Assembly (NCBI RefSeq): GCF_900100605.1
Contig: NZ_FNCN01000014.1
Span: 62,001 to 126,000, forward strand
Reading direction: 5' to 3'
Source of the DNA: Sinosporangium album
GTDB taxonomy: Bacteria; Actinomycetota; Actinomycetes; Streptosporangiales; Streptosporangiaceae
DNA: 64,000 nt
Below are positions 1 through 10,796 of this stretch, piece after piece (the stretch's first letter is position 1; every line of letters starts with the position of its first letter). The notes under the pieces were generated by a model, which searched no databases, was not told where the DNA came from, and saw only the letters and a list, made by a program, of their open reading frames with translations. Position numbers and translations under genes: made by a program.

Positions 1-2
1 CC

Positions 3-173
3 TCGATCAACGCGGGCGTCGGCACCGTCGGCGGAGGGCTCGCGGGACCGGCCACCAGGTGGGCGATGGCCGAGCTTGGAAAGGGGTTCCGACCCGGTGG
101 ATCGGCCGGGACCTCGTGTGGCCTCACTCGCCCTCCTCAGATTCGCCGAAGATGTCATTCCAAATGTCATTGA
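3..173 (+). CDS. Possible 3' end of an unidentified CDS (5' partial)
   Basis: One forward frame is open from the window edge to a TGA at 171-173, about 56 residues. Its first 35 codons end almost always in G or C, the coding bias of this genome, and read like a Gly/Ala-rich tail (INAGVGTVGGGLAG). The bias fades after about position 105, where the frame begins to overlap the convergent P-loop ATPase gene. The family cannot be told from this fragment. It may be a genuine C-terminus or chance openness; sequence to the left would decide. Confidence 0.3.
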   Translation, partial: SINAGVGTVGGGLAGPATRWAMAELGKGFRPGGSAGTSCGLTRPPQIRRRCHSKCH

Positions 174-1098
174 GGAAGTCACTGAGATTCTCATAGCTTA
201 TCGGGACGACGGGGTGGCGGGGAATATAGGTGCTGTACAGCCTGCAGAAATACTCCTGGAGAAAGCGAAGCGTGAAGAGCGGTCTCACTTCGCCGACCTC
301 GTTGAAAAACTTCACGAGCGCGTCGTCGGGGATCTGCGGGAGGTCGCGCCGCCGGTCGGGAGGGACGCGCCGCATGTGGTCCTTGAACCAGAGCAGGCCG
401 TCCTCGGCTCTGAGCGGCCCGATCTTCACCGGGACGAGCGAGGAGGTCAGCTCCCTCTTGATCCTGTTGATGGGGGTGATGCCGAAGGTCGCGATCTCGG
501 CGAAGAAGACGATGTTCCTGAGGGCGAGCCTGGCCAGCTCGTGGATCTCCTCCTCCGACCTCGCCCTCGGCATCAGGACCAGCAGGACGAGGCTGTACTT
601 CTTGAGCAGGCCGCTGAGGAACTGGTAGCCCTCGACGAGATCCTTCTCCACGGGCAGCGCCTCCAGTTTCTCCCACTCCGGCAGGGTGAAGAACTGGGCC
701 ACCTGCTCGCGCAGCCGCTCGACGCAGACGCTGAACAGCGTGCGCGCCCGCTTCTTGTGGTCGCCCTCGGGGTGGATGTCCATGAGGTCGACGATCACCG
801 GGCTGCCCGACGGCGTGTCCTGGCCGTGCGGCTGCGCCGCCTGTTCGCGTAGCCGCGAGTTGAGCCAGTGCACGCATTTGTTGACCAGGGCCGACTTGCC
901 GCAGCCGTCGTGGCCGGTCACGAGGACCACATGGCCGTTGACCAGGAGCTTGCCGAGCGGGTTGAACGACTGGGTGAACCTGTCGAACGAGGCGAACACA
1001 TCGTCCACACCCACGTAGAGCCCGTCGTGCGCCGTGTCCAACCAGGGGCAGAGCGCCTCGCTGGAATGCACGACGGGTGGCGGACAGAATGGTGTCAC
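124..1098 (-). CDS. P-loop NTPase (AAA/STAND-like), unknown role
   Basis: 324 residues. A Walker A motif (GHDGCGKSAL) lies near residue 65, a hydrophobic strand before an acidic residue (VIVDLMDI) near 105, and a second hydrophobic strand (YSLVLLVLMPRA) near 175 that may form the Walker B region but lacks a clear DE pair. There is no signal peptide or membrane helix, so it should be cytoplasmic. The GTG start overlaps the TGA of the upstream membrane-protein gene as GTGA, so the two are translationally coupled and probably act together. The C-terminal half carries helical, charged segments and no domain I can name. STAND or AAA-type ATPase is inferred from the P-loop alone. Confidence 0.7.
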   Translation of the reverse strand: MTPFCPPPVVHSSEALCPWLDTAHDGLYVGVDDVFASFDRFTQSFNPLGKLLVNGHVVLVTGHDGCGKSALVNKCVHWLNSRLREQAAQPHGQDTPSGSPVIVDLMDIHPEGDHKKRARTLFSVCVERLREQVAQFFTLPEWEKLEALPVEKDLVEGYQFLSGLLKKYSLVLLVLMPRARSEEEIHELARLALRNIVFFAEIATFGITPINRIKRELTSSLVPVKIGPLRAEDGLLWFKDHMRRVPPDRRRDLPQIPDDALVKFFNEVGEVRPLFTLRFLQEYFCRLYSTYIPRHPVVPISYENLSDFLNDIWNDIFGESEEGE

Positions 1099-2237
1099 GT
1101 CGGACGCTCCGCATTATCTCGCTTTTCCGGCTCCCGTTTTTCCGGCGAAACTCCGCCGGTATCTCCTTCGCGGACCGTTCCGCCGCCCACCGCCCGCCCT
1201 TCCGGCGTTTCCTCCCCTCTTCGCGTGGGATGCTCGGAAGTGGGCTCAGGCGTTTTCCCCGTCTTTCTCCGAACGGCCGCCCGTGGCCGTCCGGCTCGCG
1301 CCCGGGAGAACACGCCTGTGGTCTTCCCCGCGGTCCAGTCGAAGGCGGCCGACAGCTCGCTGCGCGCGAGCGCGTCGACCAGGTCCCTGGTGCTGTTCTC
1401 GAATTCCCGGAGGGCCGCCAGGAGGCGGTCGGTCTCGGCGTCCGCCCCGTGGATCCGGGTCGCGAGCCAGGCGTCGTAGCCGATCACGGCGAGCTCGTCC
1501 TCCAGCACGGCCCGCAGGCGGGCCGCCGGAGCCCGGCACCCCGCCCGCATGGAGCCCACATGGTGAAGCTGCGAGAGCAGGTCGGCGTGCCTCGCCCGGG
1601 TGACGGCCGGATCGGGCTGCCTGCCTTCGGCCTCGGCCCAGTCGTGAAGCTGCTGGCTGTACGCCTCGCGGAACGCCGCGAACCGCGCCAGCAGCAGATC
1701 GCCCTCCCTCCGCCTCCGGTCCGACGCCACGCGCCATTCGGCGCTGCCCAAGGCCAGCAGGGCTCCGAAGGCGATCGGCACCAGCACCCCGAGCCATCCC
1801 GATGGCGCTCCGCCGTTCCCTCCGGGCGCGGCGGGCTGCGGCACCGAGGCGATCAGCGCGGCGCACGCCCGGTCGAAGTCGGCCTTCTTACGTGCGCGCC
1901 ATTGCTCCATGTCGAGCCACTGGCCGCCCACTTTGACGGTGTCGCCGGATCGCTCGCTCGCCACGCCCAGGCTCACCGCCGCGTCCAGCAGCGGGACGCG
2001 CTGGGCGGGGGAGAGGCAGTAGACGAGCTGGGCGTCCTTGGCCGCGGGGTCGGCCAGGAGGGAAGAACCGGCGCCCGCATGGCCCGCATGGCCGGCATGG
2101 CCCGCATGTTCCGTGTAGCCCGTGTAGCCCGTGTAGCCGGCGTGGCTCGCGGAGGTGGAGACCGAAACCGCCGCGGCGGCCGTAGGAACGGACATAAGTG
2201 TCAATGCAGCTATGAAGCCCACGCAGGCGTGCATCAT
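1095..2237 (-). CDS. Membrane-anchored protein with short N-terminal tandem repeats
   Basis: 380 residues from the ATG at 2237, chosen because a typical signal/anchor sequence starts there (hydrophobic to about residue 23, ending TAAAA); ATGs at 2264 and 2270 are alternatives. After it come three GYT and four HAG tripeptide repeats, then a roughly 80-residue outer segment with two Cys, one membrane helix near residues 147-165 (WLGVLVPIAFGALLALG), and a charged helical cytoplasmic region with a basic, proline/glycine-rich tail. It is not a family I recognise. The GTGA overlap with the P-loop ATPase gene suggests a membrane sensor or anchor working with that ATPase (inference). Confidence 0.65.
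   Translation of the reverse strand: MMHACVGFIAALTLMSVPTAAAAVSVSTSASHAGYTGYTGYTEHAGHAGHAGHAGAGSSLLADPAAKDAQLVYCLSPAQRVPLLDAAVSLGVASERSGDTVKVGGQWLDMEQWRARKKADFDRACAALIASVPQPAAPGGNGGAPSGWLGVLVPIAFGALLALGSAEWRVASDRRRREGDLLLARFAAFREAYSQQLHDWAEAEGRQPDPAVTRARHADLLSQLHHVGSMRAGCRAPAARLRAVLEDELAVIGYDAWLATRIHGADAETDRLLAALREFENSTRDLVDALARSELSAAFDWTAGKTTGVFSRARAGRPRAAVRRKTGKTPEPTSEHPTRRGEETPEGRAVGGGTVREGDTGGVSPEKREPEKRDNAERPT
2075..2145 (-). repeat. Coding minisatellite (HAG and GYT units)
   Basis: Short in-frame direct repeats built from GCATGGCC- and GTGTAGCC-type units (as read on the plus strand) encode HAG x4 and GYT x3 directly after the signal sequence of the membrane protein. A related AHAG-type array follows the signal peptide of the metallopeptidase at 18.4-19.3 kb. 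Confidence 0.7.
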
Positions 2238-2488
2238 ACGCCCCGGGACTCCCCAGCCTCCCATGTCCATATACTCCGTCTATGCAGGGCGAAAATATAG
2301 TCCGAAGGTGTGCCGGGTGATATGTCCGCCGGGCAATGGAGATGATAGCCATGGGGAACTTCCATCGCGCGCTATCGCTCACGTCAGCGGAGGGAAATTC
2401 CCGCACTCCGCGTGATCGAGAAAAGTTATGAAGGCGACGTCGCGCAGAGCATTTCCACAGCTCCCGGAAGATGAACCACTTCCGCGGA

Positions 2489-2644
2489 GGACCTCGGCCA
2501 GGGCGTGGCGCTCGGAGCCGCAGCCTTCGGGGCGCAGATCGCCGTAGGGCTGCTCGCGGCCAGGCGCGGCCTGCGGGCCGACCGCGTGCACCTCGCCCTC
2601 GCCCTCGCCCAGCAGCACGGCATCACCGCCGTCATAGGCCGCGG
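2489..2644 (+). pseudogene. Possible remnant of a cation/proton antiporter C-terminus
   Basis: A forward frame without a start reads as a plausible protein fragment: an Ala/Gly-rich hydrophobic stretch (GVALGAAAFGAQIAVGLL), then a basic segment, then LALALAQQHGITAVI. The last motif resembles the ALAQQNGITA segment I associate with the end of the membrane domain in bacterial monovalent cation:proton antiporters. After GITAVI the frame turns into low-complexity sequence, so no intact gene exists. The resemblance is from memory and short; chance similarity is possible. Confidence 0.25.
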
Positions 2645-2687
2645 GCCGGCCCGCCACAAAGGCGACGACCGTCGCCGGTGGAAGGGG

Positions 2688-2737
2688 CCGGTCACGAGCC
2701 GGTCACGAGCCGGTCGGGGGCCGGTCGGGGGCCGGTC
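2688..2737. repeat. Tandem 11-bp repeats
   Basis: Four consecutive 11-base units begin with CCGGTC: two end in ACGAG and two in GGGGG; a fifth partial unit runs up to the padR stop codon. The array lies immediately downstream of padR. No strong hairpin is seen in it. Confidence 0.75.
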
Positions 2738-3484
2738 TCACTCGGCTTCGGGGTCGCCGTCGGCGAGGATCTGGTAGAGCCTGCGCCGGCCGTCGACCAG
2801 CACCTCACGGGCCTGGCGCACCTGGGCGGGCGTGCCGGTCTGCAGGATCTGCAGCATCGCGAAGCCCGACTGCCGCGCGAGGTCCATCAGCTCCCACGTG
2901 GGATCGTCGAGATCGGGCTTCATCTCCTCCCACGGCGCCCCCGTCTCGTCGGGGTGGGCGGCGACATAGTCGCGTCCGGCTTCGGTGAGCTGGAAGGTCT
3001 TGCGCCCGTCGGACTCCTCGGAGCGGACGAGCCCCTCGTCGGTGAGCTGCTGGAGCGCCGGGTAGACCGCACCGGGGCTGGGCTTCCAGCCGCCCTGGCT
3101 GCGCGCGGCGATCTCCTGGATGATCTGGTAGCCGTTGCGCGGCTCCTCGGCCAGCAGGGCGAGGATCGCGGCACGCACGTCGCCGCGCTTGGCCTTGCGC
3201 CCCCGGAAGCCCCGGCCGCGCCCGCCGCCGAAGGGGAACCCGGGGCCGCCGCCCCACGAGCCGCCGAAGTCGAACGGGAACGGACCCCCCCGGCCGCGGT
3301 GTCGGTGCTCGTGGGGGCCCCCGCGGCCTCGCATCTCCTCGTGGTGGTGCCGGTCCTCGTGGTGCTGGTGTCTGCCCCCCGCCATGGCGTGCCATGCCCC
3401 GCGGACCGCGCGCATCACCTGCTCCTGCACCTCGGCGGCGTCGTGGAAGCAGTGCGCTCCGCCCAGGGAGTGGGTTGAACTCAT
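2738..3484 (-). CDS. PadR-family transcriptional regulator
   Basis: 248 residues. The conserved PadR winged-helix lies in the middle (about 95-190): RGDVRAAILALLAEEP, then NGYQIIQEIAARS, SPGAVYPALQQL, DEGLV and TEAGRDYVAAH. Before it is a long His/Gly/Arg-rich extension (HQHHEDRHHHEE), unusual in length and able to bind metal or simply flexible. The C-terminal helix region (LMDLARQSGFAMLQIL) is the usual dimerisation part. A GGGGGGA ribosome-binding site lies 5 bases before the ATG. PadR proteins commonly repress their own gene and an adjacent one; the candidate site is upstream at 3523-3560. No obvious efflux pump is adjacent. Confidence 0.92.
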   Translation of the reverse strand: MSSTHSLGGAHCFHDAAEVQEQVMRAVRGAWHAMAGGRHQHHEDRHHHEEMRGRGGPHEHRHRGRGGPFPFDFGGSWGGGPGFPFGGGRGRGFRGRKAKRGDVRAAILALLAEEPRNGYQIIQEIAARSQGGWKPSPGAVYPALQQLTDEGLVRSEESDGRKTFQLTEAGRDYVAAHPDETGAPWEEMKPDLDDPTWELMDLARQSGFAMLQILQTGTPAQVRQAREVLVDGRRRLYQILADGDPEAE

Positions 3485-3522
3485 GGGAATCCCCCCGCGT
3501 CTAGCGATCGACTTTCGATCAG

Positions 3523-3560
3523 TCTCGATGGCTCAAAGATATATCGAGATGCTATCGAGA
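3523..3560. promoter_or_regulatory. Candidate PadR operator
   Basis: TCTCGAT (3523-3529) and ATCGAGA (3543-3549) form an inverted repeat, and ATCGAGA recurs at 3554-3560 as a direct repeat. They lie 40-75 bases upstream of the padR start within an A/T-rich patch. Autoregulation is the usual PadR pattern, so this is the likely binding site (inference). Confidence 0.5.
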
Positions 3561-3756
3561 ACAACCCCTTGGTGCGGCACGGCGGGGGAGGAGGGGCTCC
3601 GGGGGTGGCGTCCGCCCTGGTCGCAGCGGGTGCGGCGGCGCGGGGCGCGGCCAGGGCGGGAGGAGCTCAAGGTCACAACTGGAAGTGAGCTACATCACGT
3701 AATTATCTCGAAATTGCAGGAACAATCTTGGGAAACCTCGACGTTATCTGGACATA

Positions 3757-3817
3757 GACGGGATCGTTCCGTATCGGGAGGGCTGGGGGGTGCTCTCGGT
3801 ACAGGAATGATCCCGTC
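3757..3817. repeat. 14-bp inverted repeat around a 33-base spacer
   Basis: GACGGGATCGTTCC (3757-3770) and GGAATGATCCCGTC (3804-3817) are complementary at 13 of 14 positions. The element sits between padR and the YdjM-like gene, about 120 bases before the latter. It could be an operator, an RNA stem-loop, or the ends of a very small mobile remnant. Confidence 0.6.
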
Positions 3818-3938
3818 TGTCGTTTCCTCGGGAACGCCCCACGTCCCCCACCGTGTCGGTGAGGTCGCTGTCTTCGCGCCGCGTCGTTACAGACGCGCGG
3901 GGGTCCGATTGAGTAGAGTCCCGTGGCGTGATCTTCGC

Positions 3939-4667
3939 ATGATGGGGCATACGCACGCGCTGACGGGGGCCGTGGCGTGGCTGGGCCTGGCGCCGGTGTT
4001 CGCGACGGTGCCGTGGCTGAACGAATCGACCCGGTGGATCGACACCGGGATCATGGCCGGGGCGCTGACGCCCGCCGAACTGATCGCGGGGGCGCTGATC
4101 TGTGCCGGGGCCGCGATGCTGCCGGACCTCGACCATCCCAGCGCCACGATCGCGCAGACCTTCGGCCCGGTGACCTGGGCGCTCAGCAAAGCCGTCAACT
4201 GGGTGTCCGGCGGGCACCGGGGAGCGACGCACTCGCTGGCGTTCGCGGTGGCCGCCGGGGTGGGCGCGCACTACCTGGCCGATGCCTATCCCGTCGGCAG
4301 GGGCATCCTGGTCGTGCTCATGATCGGGCTGGCGCTGCGGGCCATCGGCATCGGGATTCCCGGCAAGAAGCTGGCGTCGGCCGCGGTGAACGTGGCGATG
4401 ACGGTTGGCCTCTTCGTGGTGTTCCGCTCTTATGGGGTGGGTTATGCCTGGTTGGGGCTGGCGGTGGGGGTGGGGTCGTTCATCCATGTGGTGGGCGACT
4501 GCCTGACCGAGCGCGGCTGTCCGGTGCTGTGGCCGCTCCGGCACAAGTGGCTCCTGCCGTACAAGATCGGCATCAAGACGGGGCGGAAATTCGAGCAGAA
4601 GATCCTGGCCCCGCTGCTGTCGGTGGCGGTGCTCGGGCTTCTCTTCTGGCGTCTGGCACCCCTCTGA
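3939..4667 (+). CDS. YdjM/DUF457-type membrane-bound hydrolase-like protein
   Basis: 242 residues from the first of two adjacent ATGs (3939 or 3942). The N-terminus MGHTHALTG, the PDLDHP motif near residue 65 and GGHRGATHS near residue 92 are the His/Asp motifs of the inner-membrane metal-dependent hydrolase-like family (YdjM, DUF457). Around these are at least five hydrophobic helices. A later HVVGDCLTERG segment supplies another conserved His/Asp. The enzymatic activity of the family is not established to my knowledge; it is an integral membrane protein. No clear Shine-Dalgarno is visible, so the start is somewhat uncertain. It is a monocistronic unit before acnA. Confidence 0.85.
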   Translation: MMGHTHALTGAVAWLGLAPVFATVPWLNESTRWIDTGIMAGALTPAELIAGALICAGAAMLPDLDHPSATIAQTFGPVTWALSKAVNWVSGGHRGATHSLAFAVAAGVGAHYLADAYPVGRGILVVLMIGLALRAIGIGIPGKKLASAAVNVAMTVGLFVVFRSYGVGYAWLGLAVGVGSFIHVVGDCLTERGCPVLWPLRHKWLLPYKIGIKTGRKFEQKILAPLLSVAVLGLLFWRLAPL

Positions 4668-4684
4668 GGCTACCCATCGGTAAC

Positions 4685-4728
4685 TTGATGTCGAGACATC
4701 GCCAGAGATATCTTGACATCGAGACATC
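4685..4728. promoter_or_regulatory. Array of five GAYATC-type half-sites before acnA
   Basis: Five hexamers of the form GAYRTC (GATGTC 4687, GACATC 4695, GATATC 4707, GACATC 4715, GACATC 4723) occur with spacings of 8, 12, 8 and 8 bases. The first pair forms the palindrome GATGTCGAGACATC. A possible promoter, TTGATG (4685-4690), 18 bases, TATCTT (4709-4714), overlaps the array, so a bound factor would cover the polymerase site. I recall related motifs before citrate-cycle genes of actinomycetes but cannot name the regulator. Confidence 0.65.
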
Positions 4729-4755
4729 CGCTGAAACCCGTTGCGGAGCAGCGAC

Positions 4756-7568
<2,813 letters not shown>

Positions 7569-7607
7569 GCGGGGCATCGGGGGTGAACGCCTCCTGACGG
7601 CGCCCGA

Positions 7608-7629
7608 GGCCGCACCGCGAGGTGCGGCC
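7608..7629. terminator. Hairpin after acnA
   Basis: GGCCGCACC, loop GCGA, GGTGCGGCC: a perfect 9-bp stem about 40 bases after the acnA stop. No T-tract follows. The identical hairpin is at 18206-18227 in the right repeat. Confidence 0.6.
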
Positions 7630-7689
7630 GAGGCCGAACCGGCCCGCTCCGGCGCCGGGGGAGTCGTTCGAATTGCATTCCCCAACCGA

Positions 7690-7724
7690 AACCGCCCGGC
7701 GGAATACCCTTCCGCCGGGCGGTT
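7690..7724. terminator. Strong bidirectional hairpin in the left repeat
   Basis: A perfect 15-bp stem (7690-7704 with 7710-7724) around a 5-base loop, followed by a GT-rich tail on the plus strand. The same hairpin at 18288-18322 lies behind the metallopeptidase gene, its probable original terminator. Confidence 0.8.
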
Positions 7725-7841
7725 CGTTGTTTCGGTCCGTCGTTCGCGGCGTTGAAAACGACCCGCGCGGCTTTGGCGCCCTAGGAAACCCGGCTCTTCG
7801 GCGCGGCGACCCGCAACGTCCAGCACGTCGCGACGCTCTGC

Positions 7842-9188
7842 TCAGTTGACTTGAGACCGCACCACACACGACGACAGATGTCCCGGGGCTACTTCGGCGA
7901 GCTCAGCCGGCGGGACCTCGCCATAGCGAACCGACACGGAGCGGCCATCGCGAAGTTGTAAGTCCACAGCCTCTCCAGCAGCGGGGGGCATTGCGTCCTT
8001 CACATCCTTGACGAAGGCCGCTGCGCTGGCTTCGGTGCGAAAGGACAGGTCGGCGTGGAACGGGGAGTGCCTGGTGACCCCGACCATCTCGTCCAGGGCC
8101 GTTGACCTGCCCTCTAGGAACCGAACGGTGTCGTCGACCTCCCAGCCGCAGATCCTGGTGGCCTCTGGGCAACGGGTGTGGAACCGGCAGCCGCTGGGGG
8201 GGCGTGCGGGATCCGGGACGGGTCCGACCAGAAGCTTCCGTTTCATTTGCGACTCTTGCCCGGCGACCGGGTTCGCGGACAGCAGCGCCTCCGTATAGGG
8301 GTGCTGCGGATTGGTGAACAGCTCCTCGCTCTGGCCCGTCTCGACAACCCTGCCCAGATACATCACGACGATGCGGTCACTCATGTGCCGTACGACATTC
8401 AGATCGTGACTCACAAACAGGTAGGTGAGATTGTGGACCTTCTGCAGGTCGCTGAGCAGGTTGAGAATCTGTGCCTGTACTGAGACGTCCAGCGCGCTAG
8501 TGGGCTCGTCGAGCACGATGAACTCGGGTTGAATCGCGAGCGCCCTTGCGATCGAGATGCGTTGACGCTGGCCCCCCGAGAACTGGTGCGGGTAGCGGTA
8601 CAGGTGCTGGCGTCCCAGGCCCACGCTCTCGAGCAGTTCGACGACGCGCTCGATGAGCTCCCACCCGGACGCCTCGCGGTGGACACGCAAGGGACGCCCG
8701 ACGATGTCCTTGATCAGGTGCCGGGGATTCAGCGAGGAGTTGGAGTCCTGGAAGATCACCTGGCAGTTTCGTCGATAGTTTCGCCACCTCTCACCCCGCA
8801 TTCTGTCTACGCGGTGGTCTCGCGCGATGCGGTCGAGCTCGTGCTGCTCGTCGACGCTCAACGACCCGCGCCCGGGGGCAAGCAGTTCATCGAGCCGGCG
8901 ATGGTCCTGCGCGGAGAGGCCGAAATAGACCCCGCCCTCCGTCGGACTTAGTAGCCCGCTGATGCATTCACCGAGCGTCGTCTTCCCGCTGCCGCTCTCA
9001 CCGACAAGGCCGACGATCTCGCCTCGACGAATATCGAGGTCGACGCCGTCGACCGCCTTCACGTGTCCGACAACCCGCTCCAGAAGGCCTTCTTTGATGG
9101 GGAAATGCTTCTTGATTCCGCGCACCGAGGCCACGTAAGGGGTGGCGTGTCCGGCGATCTGGGCGTCCAGCGGTTCGGTCATGGTCAC
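7842..9188 (-). CDS. Oligopeptide/dipeptide ABC transporter ATPase (DppF/OppF-like)
   Basis: About 448 residues from a GTG at 9188 that overlaps the upstream stop (GTGA) and has GGAG 6 bases before it; ATG at 9182 is the alternative. Walker A GESGSGKTT, signature FSGGQRQRISIARAL, Walker B FIVLDEPTSALD and the switch histidine (FVSHDLNV) are all present, followed by the C-terminal Oligo_HPY-type Cys motif (GCRFHTRCPEA). It has an extra charged segment of about 60 residues between Walker A and the Q-loop and about 80 extra residues at the C-terminus. It pairs with the preceding ATPase to energise the permeases encoded upstream. Codon use is less GC3-biased than in the neighbouring core genes, fitting transfer. 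Confidence 0.93.
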   Translation of the reverse strand: MTMTEPLDAQIAGHATPYVASVRGIKKHFPIKEGLLERVVGHVKAVDGVDLDIRRGEIVGLVGESGSGKTTLGECISGLLSPTEGGVYFGLSAQDHRRLDELLAPGRGSLSVDEQHELDRIARDHRVDRMRGERWRNYRRNCQVIFQDSNSSLNPRHLIKDIVGRPLRVHREASGWELIERVVELLESVGLGRQHLYRYPHQFSGGQRQRISIARALAIQPEFIVLDEPTSALDVSVQAQILNLLSDLQKVHNLTYLFVSHDLNVVRHMSDRIVVMYLGRVVETGQSEELFTNPQHPYTEALLSANPVAGQESQMKRKLLVGPVPDPARPPSGCRFHTRCPEATRICGWEVDDTVRFLEGRSTALDEMVGVTRHSPFHADLSFRTEASAAAFVKDVKDAMPPAAGEAVDLQLRDGRSVSVRYGEVPPAELAEVAPGHLSSCVVRSQVN

Positions 9189-10468
9189 GACGCACTCCGA
9201 TTCCTTGACGGCATGTCCTCGGCAGGCAGGCCGAGTGTCTCCGCGTGCTCGTACAGAAAACATGCAGCACGGTGGTCCGGCGGGTCATGAGCGGTGAGCG
9301 TTGGAGTGTGCGCAGCGCAGACCGCGCTTGCGTGGGCGCAGCGGGTGTGGAAGCGGCACTGGCTCGATGGGTTCACCAGTTCCGGGACCATGCCTTCGAT
9401 GGCCGACAACCCGCCACGCGGCTGTCCTCCGGACGGGACGGCGCCCAAGAGCCCGCGCGCGTAGGGGTGGAGCGGATTATCGAAAAGACGAGTGGTAGGG
9501 CCCTGCTCGACGACCTGCCCCGCGTACATCACGACGACCTGGTCGCATACGTCGCGAACCAACGAGAGGTCGTGACTGATGTACAGCACAGCGGTGTGGT
9601 GGCGCTCCTGCAACTCGTGGATGAGATCCAGGATGTGTGCCTGGATCGTGACGTCCAGCGCCGTCGTCGGCTCGTCCGCGATCAGCAGATCGGGAGCGCA
9701 CGCGAGCGCCTGGGCGATCATCACGCGCTGCTTCATCCCGCCCGAAAGCTCATGCGGATAGCTGTTCATGATCTTGCGAGGGTTCGCGATCCGGGTCTCC
9801 GCCAAGGCTTGCGCCACATACTCGTCGACCACCTTCTGGAGCCGATTGCGCCGCCTGCGTAGACCTGGCGCGGCGAGCACCGCGCGCTCGAGCCGGGAGC
9901 TGCGATCGCTCGCCGCCCGCCGCAGGAGTGGGTCATCGGTGCTCAAACCAGCGTCGGCGAGCATCATTTCGGCGCGGTGCTGATGGAAGACCTCGGCCAC
10001 CTGCTGGCCGATGGTCAGGACCGGGTTCAGCGCCAACGACGGGTCCTGGAAAATCATGGCGATCTGCTCGCCACGCACCTTGCGGAACTCCCGGGGCGTG
10101 AGCTTGGTGAGGTCGTACTCCGCCTGTCCGCCACCCTGGCAATCGCTTGCGTGACAGCTCGGGCATTCTTGCCTCGGCCTGAACACGATGCGACCACCCG
10201 CATGGACAGCCGGGGGTGAGGGGACCAGCCCTAAGAAGGAACGGGCCGTCACACTCTTACCGCAGCCGGTCTCGCCGACAAGGCCGACAGTTTGCCCAAC
10301 ACCAATCTCGAAACTGGCGCCGTCCACGGCATGCACAGTCCCGCGTCGAGACTGGAAGTAGATCGAGAGATCATCGACCGTCACCAGCGGCAGAGCGGCA
10401 CCGCGCTCGGCTCCCGAACAGCGCGGCATCAGGGCCACGTCGGACATCTCCACAGGTCGGTTGGTCAT
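9185..10468 (-). CDS. Oligopeptide/dipeptide ABC transporter ATPase (DppD/OppD-like)
   Basis: 427 residues. Walker [11 protein letters not shown] near 55, Q-loop [12 protein letters not shown], signature [16 protein letters not shown], Walker [13 protein letters not shown], and Oligo_HPY-type [10 protein letters not shown] near the end. Two insertions stand out: a Cys-containing one just before the Q-loop ([11 protein letters not shown]) and a basic helical one of about 60 residues before the signature. GGAGG lies 9 bases before the ATG. It is the penultimate gene of the leftward transporter operon and is coupled to the next ATPase by GTGA overlap. Confidence 0.93.
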   Translation of the reverse strand: MTNRPVEMSDVALMPRCSGAERGAALPLVTVDDLSIYFQSRRGTVHAVDGASFEIGVGQTVGLVGETGCGKSVTARSFLGLVPSPPAVHAGGRIVFRPRQECPSCHASDCQGGGQAEYDLTKLTPREFRKVRGEQIAMIFQDPSLALNPVLTIGQQVAEVFHQHRAEMMLADAGLSTDDPLLRRAASDRSSRLERAVLAAPGLRRRRNRLQKVVDEYVAQALAETRIANPRKIMNSYPHELSGGMKQRVMIAQALACAPDLLIADEPTTALDVTIQAHILDLIHELQERHHTAVLYISHDLSLVRDVCDQVVVMYAGQVVEQGPTTRLFDNPLHPYARGLLGAVPSGGQPRGGLSAIEGMVPELVNPSSQCRFHTRCAHASAVCAAHTPTLTAHDPPDHRAACFLYEHAETLGLPAEDMPSRNRSAS

Positions 10469-10796
10469 CGGGTCAAGCCTCCATTGGCGCCTGGGGCGCC
10501 GTCACCTAGTGCAAATTTCGGGACCCAGTTCGGAGAATGTCGGGATGTGGAACGCAGGCTCGGCGTCCTCGTACGGAAGGGGACTTCCCACCACAAACGA
10601 TTGCGAACAGGAGTCTCGCCGTCAAGCCAAACAGCGCTATAGATCAGCGGCAAGCATTTGCAAGACGCTCTCCTTATCGCCGTAGGTTTCGCCGGCACAC
10701 GCAGACCGCCCCTGGCAGGCCGGGCGACTTCTCGTGCCGGCCGGCCGTCTTGCGCGGGCCTCACCCTGCTGCCCTCTTGATGGGAAGCCCTACCCA
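10469..10796. other. Gap between the ATPase and SnoaL-like genes
   Basis: 328 bases inside the otherwise tightly packed leftward operon. The part at 10600-10690 is lower in GC. No frame here has a good start or codon bias; the one reverse ORF runs into both flanking genes. It may hold an internal promoter for the two ATPase genes, but I see no convincing hexamers. Confidence 0.4.

Larger units (their letters stand above)
2238..2737. other. Intergenic region between the membrane-protein gene and padR
   Basis: About 500 bases without a convincing intact gene. The part next to 2240-2460 is comparatively A/T-rich and should hold the promoter of the leftward membrane-protein/ATPase operon. 2490-2640 holds a possible gene remnant and 2688-2737 a tandem repeat (both listed separately). 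Confidence 0.5.
3485..3938. other. padR / YdjM-like gene intergenic region
   Basis: About 450 bases between divergent genes. It holds the padR-proximal ATCGAGA motifs (3523-3560), a GC-rich middle, an A/T-richer stretch near 3670-3740, and a 14-bp inverted repeat (3757-3817). No ORF with good codon bias is seen apart from read-through of the flanking frames. Confidence 0.5.
7591..7806. repeat. 216-bp direct repeat, left copy
   Basis: Matches 18189-18404 over its whole length without gaps; I count four mismatches (7752, 7772, 7773, 7787), 98% identity. The right end encodes, on the minus strand, the last eight codons of a metallopeptidase gene (APKSRVS and stop), although the rest of that gene is absent here. 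The repeat contains two hairpins. It starts 22 bases after the acnA stop and ends 35 bases from the end of the island's first gene. Confidence 0.95.

Noticed and set aside
7608-7629. Possible inverted-repeat end of a transposon at the left repeat
   Set aside because: The same hairpin is inside the right repeat and fits a terminator; no transposase gene or terminal repeats of an IS are found next to it.
7807-7841. Extension of metallopeptidase homology beyond the left repeat
   Set aside because: The translated bases just past the repeat (TCWTLRV before APKSRVS) are only faintly like ACNTFT; DNA identity drops sharply at 7807, so I place the boundary there.
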